Source of the DNA: Demequina soli
GTDB taxonomy: Bacteria > Actinomycetota > Actinomycetes > Actinomycetales > Demequinaceae
DNA length: 64,000 nucleotides
Direction of reading: 5' to 3'
NCBI RefSeq assembly: GCF_000971195.1
Contig: NZ_BBLZ01000008.1
Span: forward strand, 184,971 to 248,970
The notes beneath the pieces are model-generated. The model ran no database searches. It was not told where the DNA came from and saw only the letters and a program-made list of their open reading frames with translations. Position 1 is the stretch's first letter; every line of letters begins with the position of its first letter. Below, piece after piece: positions 10,401 to 17,787 of this stretch. The position numbers and the translations under genes were made by a program.

Positions 10401-11866
10401 TCGTCGGGGTCGGTGCCGAGCGTGACGTTCACCGTCGCGGTCGCGTCGGGCGGGATCGTGCCGGTGAAGTCGATGGTGAAGCGCACCGGGTCGCATCCCG
10501 CCGCGGGGTCGGGCGGGATGGCGCCGTCCGCGAAGGCGGTCGGCCCCGAGGTGCCGCCCGCGGCGCACTCGTAGGTGATCGACGCCGCCGTCGCGCCGTC
10601 GGGCCACACGGGAGGCGAGGGGAAGCCCTGGAACGACATCGACGTGTCGAAGCCTGGGGTGCCCGCGGCGGGCTCGGTGAGGGACAGCGAGCCGAGGTCC
10701 TCGGTCCACGTGTTCTGCCCCGTGAGCTCGGCGTTGAAGTCGCTGCCGTGCGGCGCCTGCGCCGGGGTGACGGTCTTGCCCGCGACCACCGAGGGGACGT
10801 TGGGCAGGAGCGTGTAGGTGTCGTCATCCGTCGCCGGGGTGGAGGTGACGCCGTCGCGCGACACCGTGCTGGTCGCCGTGTTGGTCACCGGGATCGCCGT
10901 GTCGACCTCACCGTTGTCGCGCTGCTCGAGGCCCGCGCTGATGTCCACCGACGCGCCCGGCTGGATGAGGCCGCCCGTCGAGCTGGAGTACGTGACGCGG
11001 AAGCCGCCCACGTTGCTCGTGTCCGCCGGGATCTCCGTGACCGGCACCCAGGCGCCGTCGATGTAGAGCTCGAGCTCGGCGGTGTCCGCGTCGGGGGGAT
11101 ACGGCGTGTAGGTGAGGGAGGTGAGGGTGAAGTAGTCGAACGTGCCGCCGCCCGCCGTCGGGTCGGCCGGGTCCTGCACCACCATCTCCGTCACGCCCTC
11201 GGTCGACGTGTTCGTCGCGGTGAGCGAGAAGCTCGCGTCGGAGCCGGGCGCGGCGAGCGCGGAGGTGGGCGCGTCGAAGGCCTTGCTGATGTCGGTGGTG
11301 AGGTTGAGCGGCACGTCGGGGGTCACCGTCGCGTCGTCGGACACCGGCGGGGTCGACGGGTTCGCGACGGTGAAGGTGGCGTCGTTGACCAGCGGGACGC
11401 CGTCGGCGGAGTACGGCAGGTCCGGGTCGACCTGCGCCTGGATGGTGATCTGCGCGTTCGAGCCCGGCAGCATGCCGACGGAGCCGGTGGTGGGCTGGGT
11501 GAGGCCGCTCGTGAAGTTCACCGTGACGGTCTGTCCCGTGACGTCCGTGGTGAAGTCGCCCGCGTTGACGCCGTCGCCGGAGTAGACCACGGACACCGGC
11601 GGGACGGGGATGAGCCCGTCGGGCAGCGTGTCGACCACGGTCGCGCTCGTGCACCCGCCGCCCGGCAGCGAGTCGATGTACGAGCACGACACGTTGATGG
11701 TGAAGGTGACGAGGTCGCCCGGTTGCACCACGTCGGAGTCGGTGGACTTGGTGATGGAGATGGTCGCGGGGTTCTCGGCCGCGGCGGGACCCGCTCCCAC
11801 GAACACCGCAAGGCTCGCGAGCGCGAGGATCAGCAGCCCTGCCAGGCCCGGCCGACGTGTGCGCAA
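4475..11866 (-). CDS. giant cell-wall-anchored surface protein with DUF11/DUF5979-type repeats
   Basis: A 2,463-residue secreted protein. From the TTG at 11866 it has a clean signal peptide (MRTRRPGLAG, a hydrophobic core, then GPAAA|EN near residue 30). TTG is preceded at good spacing by GGGGAGGGG. An in-frame GTG at 11917 would overlap the -10 of the likely promoter. Most of the ectodomain is tandem beta-rich domains with FTLTITNTG-like strands, as in DUF11-type stalk proteins. Residues about 1,760-2,405 are six DUF5979-like repeats, each with a VTNTY strand and conserved Cys pairs (TCT...AECTVTE). The end has a glycine run, ILSMTGF (an LxxTG sorting-like motif, LSMTG at 4571-4585), a transmembrane helix and RRRRGQGG. 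This suggests sortase anchoring and an adhesin or stalk role; no sortase is in the window. Confidence 0.85.
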   Translation of the reverse strand: MRTRRPGLAGLLILALASLAVFVGAGPAAAENPATISITKSTDSDVVQPGDLVTFTINVSCSYIDSLPGGGCTSATVVDTLPDGLIPVPPVSVVYSGDGVNAGDFTTDVTGQTVTVNFTSGLTQPTTGSVGMLPGSNAQITIQAQVDPDLPYSADGVPLVNDATFTVANPSTPPVSDDATVTPDVPLNLTTDISKAFDAPTSALAAPGSDASFSLTATNTSTEGVTEMVVQDPADPTAGGGTFDYFTLTSLTYTPYPPDADTAELELYIDGAWVPVTEIPADTSNVGGFRVTYSSSTGGLIQPGASVDISAGLEQRDNGEVDTAIPVTNTATSTVSRDGVTSTPATDDDTYTLLPNVPSVVAGKTVTPAQAPHGSDFNAELTGQNTWTEDLGSLSLTEPAAGTPGFDTSMSFQGFPSPPVWPDGATAASITYECAAGGTSGPTAFADGAIPPDPAAGCDPVRFTIDFTGTIPPDATATVNVTLGTDPDDPAELTPHTDTVDVTGTSPSGIDGTDDASDDFSTFLALLGAQQGKNLIPGTIFGNAGEWIVATLPGGTTNAPTTTPFPDNTTTVGSNQIVVQDPPATSVTDDTPVASDFWNTFDPTEIASVAILANSTLTVNYWDGDSWETLAGPIAGPTTWSYTGPWPDDIGGLQFVFDSTSPTGFPPGTTVQPNIVFELADDYFGDEPLTVENCANTGATSELTDPALSDEACDTVTINPIDPDTGGNGNGGTGEYVDKDIVQQVVGARTHDMIQANLLWGTGGVSGVDSMTISDIPDPAGTPIAQSFYEAFDLVSIDPITAATDPLIQWDAVSQVQLYREGQGWVDATNDPCPDACDGTFPGYTLTAAEQADTIGVRLVFVEGSARATTTDPTAPPVGSGVARAFDDERPITLNFRIRDDRRSDGTPVTGHDSYNEGDPADGEAIIRDDAGATAVVGDETYTDDASDVIAIVDVPLNVGMDKQWTGGPLGDPPPGVADEDFPSGRVTLTATNLTQAYVDHLLVEDPGSGATPFDFFNLTGFVSMQVPAGTESWTMTLTHAGGGTTTVSSNADPNDVTPVTGLARADLLDVTGISIDYEGRIAPDAQAVLVFDLQLRATNRTTGTDIVAPIEPDVLTIPNGATATVDDAGRDPDVQPVPPSDDDTATMDITGLDLGLTVEKQFGPLDGSDWTQDGFSQTEPDQSQFGMLLTAHPTGTARIGMLQVRDTDPTFWNAYQLVGFDPSFTFDDPIDQVQIDVLTGGTFTDAGGDVVVTGADWVEGTPGPVPTLPAGVAPEDVQGIRIIYTRADGTQWENSEAPNQQIPIIVQRRDELLTGGPVPTDMAGNDPAPGETEAGRSTNTIDGIVSSYLTDTGGNPILTVQSLPDTGSVLYEHATTAVSVDKEPAGEIPPGVATNFTLTITNTGDWPIIDPVVTDRLPTDANGPMLQLNPDSTGDEFTYALTGAAPDPANGLPMPTDTADVTETVSGDGSEIVFTFPPGTVLEPGQTYVITIPLYPRPGVAANVPMTNSFGIVGERPFDECDGTLDEATGECQADTTVDLGFAGALRSAKRVKADDDSLGVQPVAPGIDCTPLEDGFYPVGCVPITAPGGTETWRLVLQNTGTVSLDHVVAVDVLPTPGDTGAIVDQGRGSEWTPLLVDALAAYDGPAATVTVYGTTDSPPCTDDLTPQTPCPDGAWTPIGDIADLSTVTALKYDVVFDEPLAPGATINIDFQTQTPALSETPGADTIAWNTVATGATTSEGNDLLPVEGNQVGVALATGPIELLKETTGDGAIFAPDQVSGHVTCTSLGETVYDEDVTLPVGEVVTVEDLPYGAECTLTETGAGETSSTVTTGTVGRPDDAVPGRVTLTNTYDLAGLEVTKAVDSDAVDQDGNPIEYGPFTVQVTCTFLGEEVWGTGYDADTPMEATLSDGDTFAVEGLPAGAECTVTETDASGAAGTTVTTTAGDGDPAVTVGDSGTLTLAPDGVGDGNTALVTNTYAVGGLEIDKQVTGPGADFIDTTFVFSVRCTLDQSGGEVVTWDGEVQIAYPDASSVTVDNIAAGSTCVVTETDDGDADGTTLDPADGTVTIGADDTVTVTATNDYQQGRLAIRKRITGAGHDFAPDAFDVSVVCTLDGETVFEGGYTLSQANGYGVTINDEIPYGASCEVTEAESGATSTTVVPGAAIVGQDDEVFVTNTYDLASLDVTKTVDTDALDAGGSVPDLGPFGFRVDCTFLGEDVYAEGYGPGQPMVGQVFAGETWSLTGLPAGAECVVTETDDAGAVDTSVASTAGDVTSFTYSTAGDVVLVPEGTGDNTVAFTNSFDVGSLAIEKTVTGPGADANGAGPFIFSVSCTLDQPGGSLVTWAGNVTLGGSMPLSTTIDTIVAGSECVVTETDAGGADRVTVSPSNGTEGSATVTVGAGGTVTVSAQNWFAAPPTGGGGGGGILSMTGFGGWAPLGLAGLLLLAGVAVLVVRRRRGQGG
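4640..6590 (-). repeat. tandem duplication of a three-domain (A-B-C) unit in the surface protein
   Basis: The six DUF5979-like repeats fall into two homologous triplets with a period of about 975 bp (325 residues). B units share VTK(A/T)VD(S/T)DA and CTFLGE(E/D)V and are 978 bp apart (anchor 5323 versus 6301). C units share KxVTGPGAD and CTLDQxGG and are 975 bp apart (anchor 4863 versus 5838). A units share FAPD and GETV near 5600 and 6570. The copies have diverged, so the duplication is not recent. Confidence 0.75.
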
Positions 11867-11915
11867 GACGACGCCCCTCCCCTTCGGCCCCGTCCTCAGC
11901 GCGGCCCGTTTTGTC

Positions 11916-11944
11916 ACGCTAACCCCATCTGTCACATTTGTCAG
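11916..11944 (-). promoter_or_regulatory. probable sigma-70 promoter of the surface protein gene
   Basis: On the minus strand CTGACA (11939-11944) and TAGCGT (11916-11921) are spaced by exactly 17 bp. Transcription would begin near 11909, leaving a 40-odd-nt leader with the GGGGAGGGG ribosome site before the TTG start. The AT-richer sequence here contrasts with the flanks. Confidence 0.5.
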
Positions 11945-11987
11945 TGGGAAGCCGGTTGGTCCGCATGGCCGTCTTCCAGGTGGGACG

Positions 11988-13268
11988 ATGGCGGGCGTGC
12001 TCGACAACTACCGCGGGATCCTGTCCCACCCCGGCGCCAAGGCCTTCGTCGCGGCCGGCCTGCTGGCCCGCCTGCCGATGTCGATGTTCAACATCTCGGT
12101 GATCCTCATGGTCCAGCTGCAGTACGAGAGCTACGCCATGGCGGGCCGCGTCGCGGCCGTCGGCACGCTCGTGTGGGCCGCCCAGACGGTTCCCACGGCG
12201 CGGCTCGTGGACCGGCTCGGCCAGCGCGCGGCGATGATCCCGCTGACGGCCGTGTTCGTGCTGGGCGCGGCGATGGCCGTGGTCACCGCGATGTCCCGCG
12301 GCCCGGAGTGGCTGCTGTGGGTCTCGGTCGCGATCGCCTCTGTCCAGGGGCCGCTCGGCTCGCTCACGCGCGCCCGCTGGTCCCACCTGCTCGAGTCCGA
12401 CCGCGACATCCACACCGCGTTCTCGCTCGAGGGCGCGCTGGACGAGGTGCTGTTCGTGTCCGGTCCGGCGCTCGCGACCGTGCTCGCGACCCTCGTGTGG
12501 CCCCCGCTGGGCGTGGTCGTGTGCATGACCGCCCTGGTGATCGGCATGACCATCCTGCTCGCGCAGACGGCGACGCAGCCGGCGCCGCGCACGGGCGACG
12601 AGGGCGGCCACCTGGGCTTCCGCCTGCCCGCCGCGGTGATCGCGATGGCGCTCGTGTCCGTGGGCATCGGCGCGATGTTCGGCGGCTTCGACATCTCGGT
12701 GATCGCGTTCGCGGACGAGGCCGGCCGCCAGGGCCTGTCGGGCGTGGTGCTCGCGTTCGTGTCGGGCGGCTCGCTCGTGGGCGGCCTCCTGTACGGCGCG
12801 CGGCACTGGCGCACGCCGCTGTGGAAGCGCACGGTGCTCACCGCGCTGCTCATGACGCTCAGCTTCGTCGCGCTCGCGTTCTCGCCGAACCTCCTGGTGC
12901 TCGCGGCACTCGGGGTGCTCGCGGGCCTCACGATCGCCCCGACGATGACCAACGCCGACACGGTGGTGCAGCGCGTGGTGCGCCGCGACCAGATCACCGA
13001 GGGCATGGCGTGGCTGCGTATCGGCATGGGCATCGGGGTGGCCTTCGGCGCGTGGGTCGCCGGCGGCCTCATCGAGTCCGGCGGCGCGCACGCGGGCCTG
13101 GGCATGTCGGCCGCGGGCGCGGGCCTCGCGCTCGTGCTGGTGCTCGCGAGCGCGGGCGTGCTGCGGCGCGGCACCGAGCGCGGCGACGCCGAGCAGCTGG
13201 ACGATGCGCGGCCCCCGTCGGAGCGCGAGGAGGCCGTCGAGCAGCCCCCGCTCCCGCCGCACGTCTGA
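11988..13268 (+). CDS. MFS transporter, paralogue of the one at 31115
   Basis: A 426-residue, roughly 12-helix major facilitator superfamily protein, presumably an exporter. After MAGVLDNYRGILSHPGAKAF come alternating hydrophobic helices, with the loop LVDRLGQRAAM in the position of the MFS cytoplasmic signature and ARWSHLLESD between helices 4 and 5. Internal helices read GALDEVLFVSGPALATVLAT. The C-terminal 35 residues are charged and poorly constrained and contain one GGACGATGC copy. The ATG at 11988 has AGGTGGG upstream. The 31115 gene shares the N-terminus (PYRGIL, PGA+AF), the same loop and the same helix-5 stretch. Substrate unknown. Confidence 0.85.
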   Translation: MAGVLDNYRGILSHPGAKAFVAAGLLARLPMSMFNISVILMVQLQYESYAMAGRVAAVGTLVWAAQTVPTARLVDRLGQRAAMIPLTAVFVLGAAMAVVTAMSRGPEWLLWVSVAIASVQGPLGSLTRARWSHLLESDRDIHTAFSLEGALDEVLFVSGPALATVLATLVWPPLGVVVCMTALVIGMTILLAQTATQPAPRTGDEGGHLGFRLPAAVIAMALVSVGIGAMFGGFDISVIAFADEAGRQGLSGVVLAFVSGGSLVGGLLYGARHWRTPLWKRTVLTALLMTLSFVALAFSPNLLVLAALGVLAGLTIAPTMTNADTVVQRVVRRDQITEGMAWLRIGMGIGVAFGAWVAGGLIESGGAHAGLGMSAAGAGLALVLVLASAGVLRRGTERGDAEQLDDARPPSEREEAVEQPPLPPHV

Positions 13269-13527
13269 GCGGTCTTCCAGGAGTTTCCCGGAGGTGGGGA
13301 CCTAGGTCCCCTCCGCATCGTCCCGACGGCCGATACCTTTTCAACACAAGGTCGTTGGATGGCATCGCAGCCATCCGAACAATCGTGGCTCGGGCGTCCA
13401 TCCGGGGACTTGGCCGCCCGAGCCGCACCCCATTCCGTGCGCCGGTGCCCCGCTCCCTCCCCTGGGGCGCCGGCGCCGGATTCATGTCCGGGCCGCCCGC
13501 GCCCGCCGCCCCGCCTACTGTGGCGCC
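13269..13527. other. 259-bp intergenic region with palindrome, one iterated motif and a promoter end
   Basis: After the MFS stop comes a perfect 16-bp palindrome, GGGGACCTAGGTCCCC (13296-13311), followed 4 bp later by GCATCGTCC (13315-13323). This is probably the 3' end signal of the MFS gene. An AT-richer stretch (13336-13352) follows, then unremarkable GC-rich DNA up to the leaderless-type -10 before the VanZ gene. No credible coding region is seen. Confidence 0.55.
13516..13521 (+). promoter_or_regulatory. leaderless-type -10 element (TACTGT) of the VanZ gene
   Basis: TACTGT ends 6 nt before the ATG at 13528, so RNA would start at the initiation codon. No Shine-Dalgarno sequence is present and no clear -35 is seen. 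Confidence 0.5.
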
Positions 13528-14658
13528 ATGGGGCCCGACCTGCGCATCGACACCGCCATCACCGCGCTGCTCACCGTCGCCGTCCTGCCCCTCGCCGCCC
13601 TGCCCGCGCTCGGCATCGTGGTCCGCCGCTACGGGCGGCTGCCGGCCTGGCCCCTGCTCGCTGCGCTGGGGCTGCTCGCCTCCGCGGCCGCGCTCGCGGC
13701 GTTCACGGTGTTCCCGCTCCCGCGTCCCGGGCAGGTCGACTGCGCGGGGATGACGATGACGTCGCGCTGGCAGCTCGTGCCGTTCGCCTCGATCCTGCCG
13801 TCGCTCGCGAGCGCCTTCCGCGACGGGGGCGCCGGGCTCGCCGGCTACGCGTTCCTCCAGACCCCGCTCAACGTCCTGCTGTTCGCGCCGTTCGGGTTCT
13901 TCCTCCACCAGGTCACGCGGTGGCGCCCCGCCGCCGTCACGCTCGCCGCCGCGGGCACGTCGGCGCTGATCGAGATCACGCAGGGCACCGGCGTCTTCGG
14001 GATCTACCCGTGCCCGTACCGGCAGCTCGACGTCGACGACGTCGTGCTCAACGCCGCCGGCGGCGCGCTGGGCGCGCTGCTTTCGGTGGCGTTCGCGCGC
14101 ACCGCCCTCGCGAACCCGGCGCCCGCGCCCGGCACCTCCCCGCCGGGCGCGCCGCGGCGCGCCCTCGCGCTCGCCGTCGACCTCGCGCTCGTCGCGACGG
14201 CCACCTTCGCCGCGGCCGCCGCCGCGACCGCCGTGCTGGTGCCGGGCCACGGCGTCGACGCCGCGCAGGCCCTCGTCGAGTCGCCCGGAGTCGCGGTCGC
14301 GATCGACGTGGGCGCCGCCGCGCTCGTGGTGCTGCTGCCGTCGGTCCTTCGCCGCGACCGGGCCACCCCCGGCGAGCTGCTCCTGGACCTCGCGCCCGTC
14401 GACGCGGAGGACGGGACGGCGCCCGAGCGCCGGCGCATGGTGGCCCGCTGGGCGGTGCGGTGGCTCCCATGGGCGCTGTTCCCGTCGCTGCTGCCCGCGG
14501 TGCTGGTGGCGGAGCTGCTCACCGTGATCGCGCGCCGCGACGGCCGCTCGCTCAGCGGGCTCGCGGCGGGCACGGCCACGGCGACGCGTCCGGCGATCCG
14601 GGCGTCGCGCATCGTCCCGCGGGACGATGCGGTGGCCGCCGAGCCCGAGCAGGCGTGA
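13528..14658 (+). CDS. VanZ-family membrane protein with a C-terminal RDD-like module
   Basis: A 376-residue polytopic membrane protein. The N-terminal half is a VanZ-like domain, with WQLVPF, NVLLFAPFGFFLHQV, SALIEITQ and YRQLDVDDVVLNAAGG in the family order. VanZ-like proteins are membrane proteins linked to glycopeptide tolerance or envelope functions. The second half has further helices, RDRATPGELLLDLAPVD (resembling an RDD domain) and a final helix. Such a fusion occurs in actinobacteria. The last 30 residues are disordered and contain two inverted GGACGATGC copies at 14608-14631. The biochemical role is unknown. Confidence 0.8.
   Translation: MGPDLRIDTAITALLTVAVLPLAALPALGIVVRRYGRLPAWPLLAALGLLASAAALAAFTVFPLPRPGQVDCAGMTMTSRWQLVPFASILPSLASAFRDGGAGLAGYAFLQTPLNVLLFAPFGFFLHQVTRWRPAAVTLAAAGTSALIEITQGTGVFGIYPCPYRQLDVDDVVLNAAGGALGALLSVAFARTALANPAPAPGTSPPGAPRRALALAVDLALVATATFAAAAAATAVLVPGHGVDAAQALVESPGVAVAIDVGAAALVVLLPSVLRRDRATPGELLLDLAPVDAEDGTAPERRRMVARWAVRWLPWALFPSLLPAVLVAELLTVIARRDGRSLSGLAAGTATATRPAIRASRIVPRDDAVAAEPEQA
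14608..14631. repeat. 24-bp perfect palindrome of two iterated-motif copies
   Basis: CGCATCGTCCCG (14608-14619) is followed immediately by its exact reverse complement. The palindrome lies 27 bp before the VanZ stop and 40 bp before the stop of the convergent histidine kinase gene. RNA from either side could form a 10-bp-plus stem, so it may act as a bidirectional end signal. Confidence 0.7.
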
Positions 14659-14671
14659 GGGCCGCGGCGCG

Positions 14672-15856
14672 TCAGGCGGGAGGACGCGCCGGCAGCGACA
14701 CCCGCACGCTGAGCCCGCCGTCGCGACCGGGCCACGCGTCGACCACGCCCTCGTGCACCTGCGCGACGCGCGCGACGATGGGCAGGCCCAGCCCGTGCCC
14801 CGCGACCTCGGAGCGCTGGTCGCCGCGGGAGAAGCGCTCGAACAGCGCGGGGATGCCGTCCGCCGCGATGACCGGACCGGAGTTCGCGACCTCGACGAGC
14901 GCGCGGCCCGCCTCGCGCCACACGCGGACGCGCACCCAGCCTCCCTCGGCGACGTTGTAGCGCAGCGCGTTGTCGACGAGGTTCGCGACGAGCCGCTCGA
15001 GCAGCACCGGGTCCCCCTCGACGGGGGAGTCGTCGATGTCGAGGTCGAGCGCGATGCCGGCCTCGGTGGCGCGCGTCGACGCCGACGACACGACCTCGGC
15101 GGCGATGTCCGCGAGGTCCACGCCCTCACGCGTGTGGATGACGTCGTCGGCGCGGGCGAGCGTGAGCAGGCTCGTCATGAGGGAGTCGGCCCGGCCTACC
15201 TGCTGCTCGACCTCCTCCGCGAGCGCGCGCGCCTGACGCGACGGCCGGGGCGACGTGAGCACGTTGTCGGCGGAGGCGCGCAGCACCGCGAGCGGGGTGC
15301 GCAGCTCGTGCGAGGCGTCGGCGGCGAAGCGCTGGCGCGCGTCGAAGGCGGACTCGAGCCGCGCGAGCATCCCGTTGAACGCGCGCCGCAGGCGCCCGAA
15401 CTCGTCGTCGGGGCCGTCCTCGGGCAGCCGCCGGTCGAGCGTCCGCTCCGACAGCCCGCTCGCGGCGCGGGAGATCTCGTCGATGGGCCGCAGCACGCGG
15501 CCCGCGAGCCACCACGCCAGCCCGACGGCGATGAGCGCGGACAGCGCGAACGCGAGCAGCGAGCGCGTGAGCAGGTCCGACAGCACCCGGTCGCGCACCT
15601 GCGCGGCGATGCCGTCGAGGACCCGGGCCACCGCGTCGTCCCGGGCGCCGCCCGGCGGCCGCGCGCCCGGCTCGGGCAGCTGGATGCCTTGCTCGGCGAG
15701 CGCCTTCTCAAGCAGCTCCTGCCGCTCCGCCTGCTGCGCCTCGGGGGTGGTCGCGCTCGCCACGAACAGGTAGGCGGTGGTGACGAGCACCCCCGCGAGC
15801 ACCACGAACAGGAGCGCGAACAGCGCCGTGAGCTTGGTGCGGATGGTCAGCCTCAC
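14672..15856 (-). CDS. sensor histidine kinase of a two-component system
   Basis: A 394-residue membrane kinase. Helix 1 (about 11-33) and helix 2 (about 98-120) flank a small extracytoplasmic domain of about 65 residues. A HAMP linker follows (LRPIDEISRAASGLSERTLDRRLP), then the H-box FAADASHELRTPL with phospho-accepting His183, the N-box LVANLVDNALRYN and the G-box GHGLGLPIV. These are the marks of an active EnvZ/PhoR-type kinase. GTG at 15856 overlaps the response-regulator stop as GTGA, so translation is coupled. The signal is not evident. Its 3' end converges on the VanZ gene with only 13 bp between them. Confidence 0.92.
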   Translation of the reverse strand: MRLTIRTKLTALFALLFVVLAGVLVTTAYLFVASATTPEAQQAERQELLEKALAEQGIQLPEPGARPPGGARDDAVARVLDGIAAQVRDRVLSDLLTRSLLAFALSALIAVGLAWWLAGRVLRPIDEISRAASGLSERTLDRRLPEDGPDDEFGRLRRAFNGMLARLESAFDARQRFAADASHELRTPLAVLRASADNVLTSPRPSRQARALAEEVEQQVGRADSLMTSLLTLARADDVIHTREGVDLADIAAEVVSSASTRATEAGIALDLDIDDSPVEGDPVLLERLVANLVDNALRYNVAEGGWVRVRVWREAGRALVEVANSGPVIAADGIPALFERFSRGDQRSEVAGHGLGLPIVARVAQVHEGVVDAWPGRDGGLSVRVSLPARPPA

Positions 15857-16524
15857 GCGTGGTCCTCCCCGCGCAGCACGTAGCCCACGCCCTTGACGGT
15901 CTCGATGACGGCCGGCTCGCCGAGCTTGCGCCGCAGCGTCACCATCGTCACGCGGACGGCGTTGGTGAGCGGGTCCGCGTACTCGTCCCACACCTTCTCC
16001 AGCAGCCGCTCGGCGGACACCACGCGGCCGGGCTGCGCCGCGAGCACCTCGAGCACGCCGAACTCCTTGGGCGACAGCGCGATCTCGCGGCCGTCGCGGA
16101 GCACCGCGTGCTCGTCGGGGCGGATCTCGAGGCCGCCCACGCGCACGTGGGGGCGCGGCGCGACGCCAGCGCGGCGGCCCAGCGTGCGCACGCGGGCCGC
16201 GAGCTCGGCCATCGCGAAGGGCTTGGCCAGGTAGTCGTCGGCGCCGAGCCCGAGGCCCTCGACGATGTCCTCGAGCGTGCCCGCGGCCGTGAGCATGAGG
16301 ATGCGGGGCGGCGCCTCGCGCGCCGCGAGGGTGCGGCACACGTCGTCGCCATGGACGCGCGGCAGGTCGCGGTCGAGCACCACCACGTCGTACGCGTTGA
16401 CGTCGGCCTTCTCGAGCGCCTCGGAACCGTCGCGCGCGACGTCGACCGCCAGCCCCACGCGGCGCAGCCCCGTGGCCACCTCCCGGGCGAGGACCGCGTG
16501 GTCCTCGACGACGAGCACCCTCAT
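15853..16524 (-). CDS. OmpR/PhoB-type response regulator
   Basis: A 223-residue cytosolic transcription regulator. The receiver domain has the acidic pair EDH near residue 7, phospho-acceptor Asp51 in VVVLDRDLP, the conserved Thr region (LMLTA) and Lys101 in LAKPF. The C-terminal winged helix contains LSPKEFGVLEVLAAQPGRVVS and TVKGVGYVLRG, typical of the OmpR/PhoB group. The ATG has a strong AAGGAGG at 8-nt spacing. It is first in its operon, ahead of the kinase. Regulated genes cannot be inferred from the window. Confidence 0.94.
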   Translation of the reverse strand: MRVLVVEDHAVLAREVATGLRRVGLAVDVARDGSEALEKADVNAYDVVVLDRDLPRVHGDDVCRTLAAREAPPRILMLTAAGTLEDIVEGLGLGADDYLAKPFAMAELAARVRTLGRRAGVAPRPHVRVGGLEIRPDEHAVLRDGREIALSPKEFGVLEVLAAQPGRVVSAERLLEKVWDEYADPLTNAVRVTMVTLRRKLGEPAVIETVKGVGYVLRGEDHA

Positions 16525-16614
16525 GCCTGCGCGTCCTCCTTCGCCTCGCCGTCGCGTCGGACGGCCCCACCACGGTACGCGGCGGACGATGCGGGCAACG
16601 TAAGGATCCGCGGA

Positions 16615-17709
16615 TCAGGGCACGCCGGCGGCCACCCGCTGCGGATCCCCGCCGATGGTGAGCCGGTACGACGCCTGCGTGCCGTGCTCGTCGCACGCGG
16701 CACCGAGCACGCCCGGATCGTCGTAGGTGCCCGTGGCGTACGCCTGCGGGGACGACGAGCACAACCACTCCGGCAGGCTCGCCTCCGCGAGCCGCCACTG
16801 GTCGTTCACCAGGTCGACCACCACCCACGTGCCGCCCGCCGTCCGGTGCGGCTTGTCCTTGACCGGGCGCTGCGACAGGAACACCGCGAAGCTGCCGTCG
16901 CGCGCGACCCACACCTCGTCGCCCGCGTGGTGGGCGCCGTCGACGCCGCCGTCCGCGAGGAGGCTGTCGAGGGCCTTCTGGGCGCCCAGCGCGCGGAAGT
17001 CGTCGCCGCTCGCGCGCACGAACAGCGACTGGAGCGTGCCGCGCCTGGAGTAGCCCGCCCACAGGGTGCCGTCGCCGGCGAACTCGGGCAGCGGCGCGAC
17101 GGAGGAGACGGTGCCGTCGTCGGCGACCTGCAGGGCGGGGACGGCGTCGCCGCCCCACCCGTCGACCACGAGCCCCGTGTCGAGCTCGACCTGCACCACC
17201 TGCGTGGTGTCGTCCTCGCCCACGCGCGCGGTCCACGCGAGACGCGCGTCGAGGTCGGACTCGAGCAGCACCACCTGCACGTCGGTGCGCAGGTCGAACA
17301 GCTTGAGCAGGTCCCCGTCGGGGGCCACCAGGTAGAGGGCCTGCGCGGTGCCGCCGGGGCGCCACGTGTCGCCGCCCGCCGAGTGCACCGCGACGCCCCA
17401 CGAGTCGTCCACGCAGTCCCACGTCGCCTCGGTCATGAGGCGCGCCCGAGGTAGCCCGTCCGCCTGATCTCCCAGGTAGGGGGGCTTCTGGCCGTCCGCG
17501 AGCGCACTCCAGTCGCATCCGAGCGACGCGGCCTCGGCGCTCGCGCTCGGCTCCGGCGTCGCGCTCAGCTCGGGGGAGGACGTGACGGCGGGCGCGGGCG
17601 CGGTGTCGCCCAGCAGCAGCGGCTCGACGGTGAGGTAGGTGCCGTACAGCAGCGTGCCGCCCACGGCGACGCCCGCGATCGCGGCGAGCACCTGACCCCA
17701 GCGCGGCAT
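16615..17709 (-). CDS. membrane-anchored hypothetical protein with a Ser/Pro/Glu linker
   Basis: A 364-residue protein of unknown function. A single N-terminal helix (about 7-28) precedes a low-complexity linker (PELSATPEPSASAEAAS), then a predicted extracytoplasmic domain of about 300 residues rich in beta-propeller-like phrases (YLVAPDGDLLKLFDL, LWAGYSRRGTLQSLFV). Cysteines near 65, 98, 318 and 336 could form disulfides. The ATG at 17709 has AGGAGGTGG upstream. It follows nothing closely on its own strand; the response regulator lies 90 bp downstream. I recognise no catalytic motif. A beta-propeller-like surface protein is a guess. Confidence 0.75.
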   Translation of the reverse strand: MPRWGQVLAAIAGVAVGGTLLYGTYLTVEPLLLGDTAPAPAVTSSPELSATPEPSASAEAASLGCDWSALADGQKPPYLGDQADGLPRARLMTEATWDCVDDSWGVAVHSAGGDTWRPGGTAQALYLVAPDGDLLKLFDLRTDVQVVLLESDLDARLAWTARVGEDDTTQVVQVELDTGLVVDGWGGDAVPALQVADDGTVSSVAPLPEFAGDGTLWAGYSRRGTLQSLFVRASGDDFRALGAQKALDSLLADGGVDGAHHAGDEVWVARDGSFAVFLSQRPVKDKPHRTAGGTWVVVDLVNDQWRLAEASLPEWLCSSSPQAYATGTYDDPGVLGAACDEHGTQASYRLTIGGDPQRVAAGVP

Positions 17710-17774
17710 GGCCACCTCCTGAGCGTGAGGGTAGCCGTCCCCGCGCGGCGCGAGGGCACGCCCACGCCGGGCGC

Positions 17775-17780
17775 TAGGTT
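17775..17780 (+). promoter_or_regulatory. leaderless-type -10 element (TAGGTT) of the ATP-grasp gene
   Basis: TAGGTT lies 7 nt before the ATG at 17788, with no ribosome binding site between them. Confidence 0.5.
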
Positions 17781-17787
17781 GTCCCGC

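Noticed and set aside
11867..11920. GTG start (near 11917) for the surface protein
   Set aside because: It overlaps the -10 box of the best promoter, and the TTG at 11866 has a better ribosome site and gives a standard signal peptide.
5567..13753. An open frame of more than 2,700 codons on the plus strand across the surface protein gene
   Set aside because: It is antisense to a clear secreted protein, is extremely rich in Arg/Gly/Val/Asp, has no domains, and arises because stop codons are rare in the complementary frame at this GC content.
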